Below the pieces are notes generated by a model. The model searched no databases and was not told the origin of the DNA. It saw only the letters and a program-made list of their open reading frames with translations. Shown here piece by piece: positions 7,172-10,787 of a DNA stretch of 10,787 nucleotides (within the stretch, counting starts at the first letter, position 1; every line of letters begins with the position of its first letter). Source of the stretch: Deltaproteobacteria bacterium (GTDB taxonomy: Bacteria; Desulfobacterota; Desulfarculia; Adiutricales; JAGVGV01); the NCBI GenBank assembly GCA_015233515.1, contig JADFXS010000054.1, positions 1-10,787 of the forward strand, in the 5' to 3' direction. The translations under genes and the position numbers were made by a program.

Positions 7172-7268
7172 TTGCAGCTAGCTCCCAAGTTCCAGCTTGG
7201 GAGCTGGGAGAAGCGGGGAAGCTGCAACTTCCCCCTCAAAGTGGTCCCCAAGCTGGAGCTCGGGAACC
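7172..7268. repeat. Cluster of nested palindromes
   Basis: Four dyads are packed into 97 bp. AGCTCCCAAG / CTTGGGAGCT (7180-7189 and 7196-7205) is a perfect 10-bp stem with a 6-nt loop. TTGCAGCT / AGCTGCAA (7172-7179 and 7220-7227) encloses it. GGGGAAG / CTTCCCC (7215-7221 and 7228-7234) is a perfect 7-bp stem that competes with the second. Positions 7243-7268 form an imperfect palindrome with 10 of 13 pairs, made of the same CCCAAGCTGGAGCT words. This resembles the 'TTCCCAAGCTCCAGCTTGGGAA' type of dispersed palindromic repeat. Confidence 0.6.
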
Positions 7269-7451
7269 AGTGGTCTAAAAAACAGCGCCGAATCAATGGG
7301 CTTCGTTTTAGCTAGCGCCCCAACCGGAGAAGTTGTTTCTTAAAAGTAATGAGAAATATAACATTATCAATGCGTAGTAGGGATGAAAGATGGTCGGATT
7401 GATGAAGTCCAAAGCCGGCGGCCAAAGTGAGGAATGGAGGATTAGCCGCAA

Positions 7452-8198
7452 TTACGACATATAGCCGGACGAAAGAGCTCTGGCCCAGTCTTGCCTTTGC
7501 CGGGTTCGAGCAAGATTGGCCATGGCGCTATAAGGGTATGAAACCGAAATTAGAGTGGCGACCCATAAGTTTGCGAGTCGCTCGACAATAGCATAGCGGG
7601 CATCGGGAGAGCCGGTCTCGATGACATGCGGGTAAGGGTGGATATCATCGTACGCCGGCAGGCCCACGCTACCCGGGTTGATGATGAGTTGGCCCGTGGA
7701 TGCCCGCACTGATCTCGGAATATGTGTGTGCCCACAGGCGATCAGGTCAGCTTCAACTTTGCCGAGGCGTGCGTCGACCTCAAGAAGGGTGGCGGCGCGA
7801 ATGCGAGTGGGCTCGACAGTTTCCAGAAAATAATCGACATCACTAGTTGGGGTGCCATGGCAGAGTAACACTTCAGGGCAATATTGAGCGCTCGGCTTAA
7901 GCGATGCCAGCCATTCAAGCTCCTTTGAAGTCAGGTGAGAATGCGCGAATTCATCCGAAGCGCCCCGTCGGCCTGACCCTTGAGCGATAAGTTGACGCTC
8001 GTGGTTGCCGGCAATATGCACCCAGTCTTGAGCCATCAGAAACCGCGCCGTCTCAAGCGGCAGCAGAGGCCCGGATAAACTGTCTCCCAGGTTCACGACC
8101 GCATCGACACCACGACGGCTGAAATCTCTGACAACCGCCTCAAGCGCCGGTAGATTTCCATGAATATCCGCGACAATGGCGATGCGCATTTGGCGCAT
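7452..8198 (-). CDS. Calcineurin-like metallophosphoesterase
   Basis: A 248-residue phosphoesterase of the small YfcE/MJ0936-like calcineurin superfamily, expected to be cytoplasmic with a two-metal centre. All signature motifs are present: ADIHGN with Asp11 and His13, NLGDSLSG with Asp39, GNHE with Asn65 and His66, LCHGTP with His114, and CGHTHIP with His157 and His159, followed by the family's INPGSVGLP. Such enzymes hydrolyse phosphomono- or diesters; the actual substrate is not predictable here. The ATG at 8198 is chosen over an upstream TTG at 8204. Another ATG at 8189 (MRIAIVAD) is equally possible, since neither has a strong Shine-Dalgarno. The last 40 or so residues extend beyond the usual core and are of unknown role. 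The gene stands alone between two repeat-rich spacers. Confidence 0.88.
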   Translation of the reverse strand: MRQMRIAIVADIHGNLPALEAVVRDFSRRGVDAVVNLGDSLSGPLLPLETARFLMAQDWVHIAGNHERQLIAQGSGRRGASDEFAHSHLTSKELEWLASLKPSAQYCPEVLLCHGTPTSDVDYFLETVEPTRIRAATLLEVDARLGKVEADLIACGHTHIPRSVRASTGQLIINPGSVGLPAYDDIHPYPHVIETGSPDARYAIVERLANLWVATLISVSYPYSAMANLARTRQRQDWARALSSGYMS

Positions 8199-8245
8199 AA
8201 GCAAATTATCACCGATTACATTGATGATTTTATTAGGGAAGCCAC

Positions 8246-8286
8246 CAGTTAGTCGGATTTTTTTTCGCCGGCTTTGTCAGTTAGTC
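8246..8286. repeat. 9-bp direct repeat CAGTTAGTC
   Basis: CAGTTAGTC occurs at 8246-8254 and 8278-8286, 32 bp apart, or about three helical turns. It lies 48-88 bp upstream of the phosphoesterase start. It could be a paired regulator half-site or the direct-repeat footprint of a small insertion spanning 8255-8277, which includes an eight-T run. Confidence 0.35.
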
Positions 8287-8313
8287 AATGGAGTGAGACT
8301 TCCCTTCCCCTAG

Positions 8314-8332
8314 CCACCGGCACTGCCGGTGG
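8314..8332 (+). repeat. GC-rich hairpin with a short T-run on the plus strand
   Basis: CCACCGGC / GCCGGTGG is a perfect 8-bp stem with a 3-nt loop, followed on the plus strand by TTTT. It would terminate only plus-strand transcription, and no plus-strand gene is present. It is therefore more likely a dispersed palindromic unit than the terminator of a gene in this window. Confidence 0.5.
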
Positions 8333-8498
8333 TTTTGAACAAAAAAGATTGCATCGACGTAATATTACCCGGAACCGGAAAATTCGACCCCGACTATTTT
8401 AGCACGGTTATCGTCGATTAAAATCAAACCGTTGTCCCGAAATCCACCATCAAATCGCGGATTTGGCGCGTAAATCCTAAGCGAAACGCGAAGTTGGA

Positions 8499-8549
8499 CC
8501 GATTTTGGCCCGCAGTCGTATTCACCATACGTCGAGGAGCCAAAATCGG
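8499..8549. repeat. 11-bp inverted repeat with nested inner hairpin
   Basis: CCGATTTTGGC (8499-8509) and GCCAAAATCGG (8539-8549) are perfect complements separated by 29 nt. Within the spacer CGTAT / ATACG (8517-8521 and 8527-8531, loop TCACC) forms a second stem on the same axis, giving a long imperfect hairpin. It lies about 75 bp past the transketolase stop. I believe similar 'GCCAAAATCG' palindromes are dispersed in deltaproteobacterial genomes, but that is recollection. Confidence 0.6.
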
Positions 8550-8624
8550 GAAACGAGCGTTGCAGCTAGGAGTTACGTGCCTCAATTCCCGCAAGTGGTG
8601 AATTAGGGTGTCCAGTGGCCATCT

Positions 8625-10580
8625 TCAACTATTCTCGGGTAATTTGTAGTTACAAACGCTTTTTTTTATCGCTTCCGCATCCAGACCTTCCATCTTGTAG
8701 AGATCGGCCGGTTCGCCCGAAAATCCGTATCTCTTTACCCCCAGACGAATCAATCGACAGCCGACTCCCGAGTCGGCCAAAGTTCTGGCAGTAATTGCCC
8801 CGAGTCCGGTGTCCACATGATGATCTTCAACCGTGATGAGCAGGCCGGTTTTGGCGGCCTCGAGGACGGCTTCCTGGTCAAACGGTTTTATGGAGGCAAG
8901 GTTCAGGACCGAAAGCTTCAGCCCGTGCTCTCGGACCAGGTCATCCGCGGCCTTGACCGCATAGTGAAAAACAGCGCCGTAGCTCAGGATGGCCCCCTGG
9001 TCGCCTTTCCTCACCCAATCGGCCTTGCCGGGAACAAATGCGTAATTGTCGCCAAAAATCGGAGTTCCTGATTCGTCCTTGATTATTGGTGTTTTGGATC
9101 TGCCCATGCCGATAAATACATTCCCTGGATGAGCCGCGGCATAACGGACGATTCGGTCGGTTTGGTTGGGATCCGCCGGCATGAAAATGGAAAATCCATA
9201 CAAGTTCTGTAACAGGCCAAGGTAGTCGATACACTGATGGGTCTGCCCATCTTCACCGACATCAAGACCAAGATGCGTGGAAACGACTTTGATCTGGGTA
9301 TGGTTGATATCGTTCATCCGCTGCTGGTTGTAGACCTCGTCTACGGCAAAGACTCCGAATGTACTGAAAAACGAGACAAATCCCTCTTTGCTCATATTGC
9401 CGGCCAGCGTTGCGGTATGATGTTCCTGAATTCCCGCTTCAAAAAAGGCCTGCCCGGACAACCGGTGGAAAGCATCCATTTTCACCGAGCCCTCGAGGTC
9501 ACAGGTAAAGCAGAGCACTTTGGGAATTGCTCCAGTGTTGTTCAGCTTGGCCAGATCCTCCAGGACCGCGCCATAAGCGGATCTATTATCTGTCAGCACA
9601 TCCGCGGCGTATGTCTTGGGCGCCCCGGTTTCGATGCGCGGAATCTCGACCACCGGGCAGAAAGGAGCTTTAAACGCATGAAAAGTTTTTCTTTTCTTTC
9701 GAAGAATAGGGATGATATTTTCCTGGCCAAGTTCTTCCAGGGCCTTGGCCGCCTCATCATCCTTGAGGGTGGAGCCGTGGTACTTGGCCTTATTTTCCAT
9801 GAAAGAAACACCCTTCCCCATGGTAGTTCGGGCCACCAAAACAGTGGGATAGCGGGGATCACCCACTTCCCCGGCGTGAATGCGCCTTAAGGCCTGAAAA
9901 AGCTCATCCACATCATGGCCGTCTTCAACATAAATATGGTTCCAACGGGAAGCGCCGTATTCGGCGCGAACCGCCTGGGGCATTATTAAATCGGTGCTCC
10001 CGCCGATTTGCAGGTGATTGCGATCGACCACCGCAAAGAGATTATTCAGCTCGTACTTGGCGGCAAACCTTCTGGCTTCGGAAATTTGGCCCTTCTGTTG
10101 TTCTCCGTCACCCATTACCACGATCACCTTGGCCTGCTTTTGCTTGAGTTTGAGCGCCAACGCCATGCCCGCCCCCGCGGATAGCCCCTGACCGAGGTTG
10201 CCGGTATTCCATTCCACTCCGGGAAGGCAGCATTCAACGTGACCGGTAAAGGAACTTCCTGTCCGCCGGAATTCCATCAACAAATTTTCCTCTGAAACAT
10301 AACCGAATTCACACAGGACGCTGTATACGCCCGGACTTATATGACCAATGCTCACCAGCAGCCGATCACGCTCCTCCCAGCAGGGGTCCTCCGGGTTATG
10401 ACGCATCGTGCTATAAAGAAGAAGGAGCAGGTGCAGGGAAGACATCGACCCTCCCGGGTGACCGCTGCCGGCTAGTGTTGTGCTGAGAATGATGCGGCGG
10501 GCGCAACGAAGCCACATGTCTTGGAGGGACTTTTTCTGACCCGGAGTTAAGGCCGTTTGGTTTAACGATATCCTGAACAT
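8625..10580 (-). CDS. tkt: Transketolase, single chain of split-type ancestry
   Basis: A 651-residue thiamine-diphosphate enzyme that moves two-carbon ketol units between sugar phosphates in the pentose phosphate or Calvin-type pathway, in the cytoplasm. Residues 1-285 are the cofactor-binding domain: SGHPGGSMSS (His41), SIGHIS (His80), TGHVE (His114), NTGNLGQGLSAGAGMA, GDG (157-159) to Asn188 as the thiamine-diphosphate/metal motif, and KYHG (His268). A linker of roughly 285-330 follows, then the pyrimidine-binding domain with FFEAGIQEHH (catalytic Glu381), STFGVFAVDEVYNQQR and VGEDGQTHQ. The C-terminal domain covers about 525-651. The wording of the motifs matches the separate A and B subunits of two-subunit transketolases better than the E. 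coli type, yet here they are one chain of normal full length. A DXS role is unlikely because NTGNLGQGLS and the HG motif fit transketolase. The ATG start has AAAGGA upstream; spacing is somewhat long. Confidence 0.93.
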   Translation of the reverse strand: MFRISLNQTALTPGQKKSLQDMWLRCARRIILSTTLAGSGHPGGSMSSLHLLLLLYSTMRHNPEDPCWEERDRLLVSIGHISPGVYSVLCEFGYVSEENLLMEFRRTGSSFTGHVECCLPGVEWNTGNLGQGLSAGAGMALALKLKQKQAKVIVVMGDGEQQKGQISEARRFAAKYELNNLFAVVDRNHLQIGGSTDLIMPQAVRAEYGASRWNHIYVEDGHDVDELFQALRRIHAGEVGDPRYPTVLVARTTMGKGVSFMENKAKYHGSTLKDDEAAKALEELGQENIIPILRKKRKTFHAFKAPFCPVVEIPRIETGAPKTYAADVLTDNRSAYGAVLEDLAKLNNTGAIPKVLCFTCDLEGSVKMDAFHRLSGQAFFEAGIQEHHTATLAGNMSKEGFVSFFSTFGVFAVDEVYNQQRMNDINHTQIKVVSTHLGLDVGEDGQTHQCIDYLGLLQNLYGFSIFMPADPNQTDRIVRYAAAHPGNVFIGMGRSKTPIIKDESGTPIFGDNYAFVPGKADWVRKGDQGAILSYGAVFHYAVKAADDLVREHGLKLSVLNLASIKPFDQEAVLEAAKTGLLITVEDHHVDTGLGAITARTLADSGVGCRLIRLGVKRYGFSGEPADLYKMEGLDAEAIKKSVCNYKLPENS

Positions 10581-10600
10581 GGCTAAAGAGATTCCTTTCG

Positions 10601-10654
10601 CGATCTATACTCGGATTGAAAATATCAGATCGGTATATTGATCTGTCGATCTAT
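10601..10654. promoter_or_regulatory. GATC-rich dyad and direct repeat upstream of transketolase
   Basis: In the 70-bp gap before the transketolase, CAGATC / GATCTG (10626-10631 and 10640-10645, 8-bp spacer) forms a 6-bp dyad 46-65 bp upstream of the ATG. CGATCTAT occurs twice as a direct repeat (10601-10608 and 10647-10654), and GATC occurs four times in 50 bp. The second direct repeat overlaps the stop codon of the upstream gene. This may be an operator; no regulator can be named. Confidence 0.35.
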
Positions 10655-10787
10655 GACTGTACAATCTCACGTAAGGTCTTTAAGGTGACTTGGTTATCAA
10701 TTGATATATGAGACGGCCCCTTGATGATCCGAGCCGGGGAACCTTTCGCATCTCCCAAGGAGCTTACGACAAGTTCAGCCTCACTGA
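10651..10787 (-). CDS. C-terminal end of an unidentified protein, cut by the window edge
   Basis: The minus-strand frame from the window edge (first full codon at 10785) is open for 44 codons and ends in TAG at 10651-10653. It lies 70 bp upstream of the transketolase in the same orientation. The peptide begins SEAELVVSSLGDAKG and ends VTLKTLREIVQS, with a balanced composition typical of a real soluble protein. The other two frames on this strand stop within eight codons. The pattern recalls the tail of HAD-family phosphatases of the CbbY/beta-phosphoglucomutase type, which often neighbour transketolase genes, but the fragment is too short to identify and this is speculation. Confidence 0.55.
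   Translation of the reverse strand, partial: SEAELVVSSLGDAKGSPARIIKGPSHISIDNQVTLKTLREIVQS

Larger units (their letters stand above)
6801..7451. other. 651-bp intergenic region without a gene
   Basis: No reading frame here has credible coding character. The region contains a 7-bp GC-rich hairpin at 6854-6874, a degenerate GTCA...TGAC-bounded repeat at 7077-7148, and a block of palindromes at 7172-7268. The stretches 6875-7076 and 7269-7451 show nothing I can identify. The size, the repeats and the lack of a shared regulatory signal suggest a site that has accumulated small repeats rather than an operon spacer. Confidence 0.6.
8199..8624. other. 426-bp intergenic region rich in inverted repeats
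   Basis: No gene is visible. The spacer lies between the transketolase stop and the phosphoesterase start. It contains a 9-bp direct repeat (8246 and 8278), an 8-bp GC hairpin (8314-8332), a perfect 10-bp palindrome GTAATATTAC (8359-8368), a 6-bp dyad ACGGTT / AACCGT (8404-8432) around ATCGTCGAT, and an 11-bp dyad (8499-8549). The density of dyads suggests a structured repeat element or a structured RNA. No U-rich terminator on the minus strand was found for the transketolase transcript. Confidence 0.55.

Noticed and set aside
8314..8332. Terminator of the transketolase transcript
   Set aside because: The T-run follows the hairpin only on the plus strand, whereas transketolase is transcribed on the minus strand; it is also about 300 bp past the stop.
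9237..9890. Plus-strand open frame of 217 codons inside the transketolase gene
   Set aside because: It is antisense to a region with clear transketolase motifs. Long antisense frames are expected from codon bias, and no domain is visible.
1..10787. A coherent new multi-gene system such as a defence island or biosynthetic cluster
   Set aside because: The genes are separated by wide, repeat-bearing gaps, have unrelated predicted roles, and lack shared regulation or typical system components.

Overview
The window is an ordinary-looking chromosomal stretch, probably from a Desulfobacterota (deltaproteobacterial) or similar free-living Gram-negative bacterium. That placement is an inference. It rests on the cytoplasmic multi-PAS histidine kinase with an '[17 protein letters not shown]'-type N-terminus, the RCC1 plus InlB-type repeat protein with a short Gly-Cys tail, the exported amidohydrolase lipoprotein, and intergenic palindromic repeats of a kind common in that group. 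No rRNA, tRNA, CRISPR array, transposase or phage gene is visible.

All supported genes lie on the minus strand, so transcription runs from high to low coordinates. In that order: (1) the last 44 codons of an unidentified protein cut by the window edge (10651-10787); (2) a full-length, single-chain transketolase (8625-10580) whose motifs resemble the two-subunit transketolases joined end to end; (3) a 426-bp gap full of inverted repeats (8199-8624); (4) a small calcineurin-like metallophosphoesterase (7452-8198); (5) a 651-bp gap with palindrome clusters and a degenerate repeat (6801-7451); (6) a lipoprotein of the metal-dependent amidohydrolase superfamily (5709-6800); (7) a soluble five-PAS sensor histidine kinase with no receiver domain (2616-5486); (8) a gap with a likely terminator and promoter (2188-2615); (9) a secreted repeat protein with eight RCC1-like units and four InlB-type B-repeats (187-2187).

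The gaps are 70 to about 650 bp, so these look like mostly single transcription units rather than one operon or a coherent system. The partial gene and transketolase could be co-transcribed. The kinase has no partner response regulator in view. The repeat protein and the lipoprotein are both exported and may act at the cell surface.

I found no convincing new multi-gene system. The items most worth a second look are near-identical repeat blocks within the RCC1/InlB gene, ribosome-binding sites buried in small hairpins in front of three genes, an 11-bp inverted repeat flanking the repeat-protein gene, the palindrome-rich spacers around the phosphoesterase, and the fused split-type transketolase.
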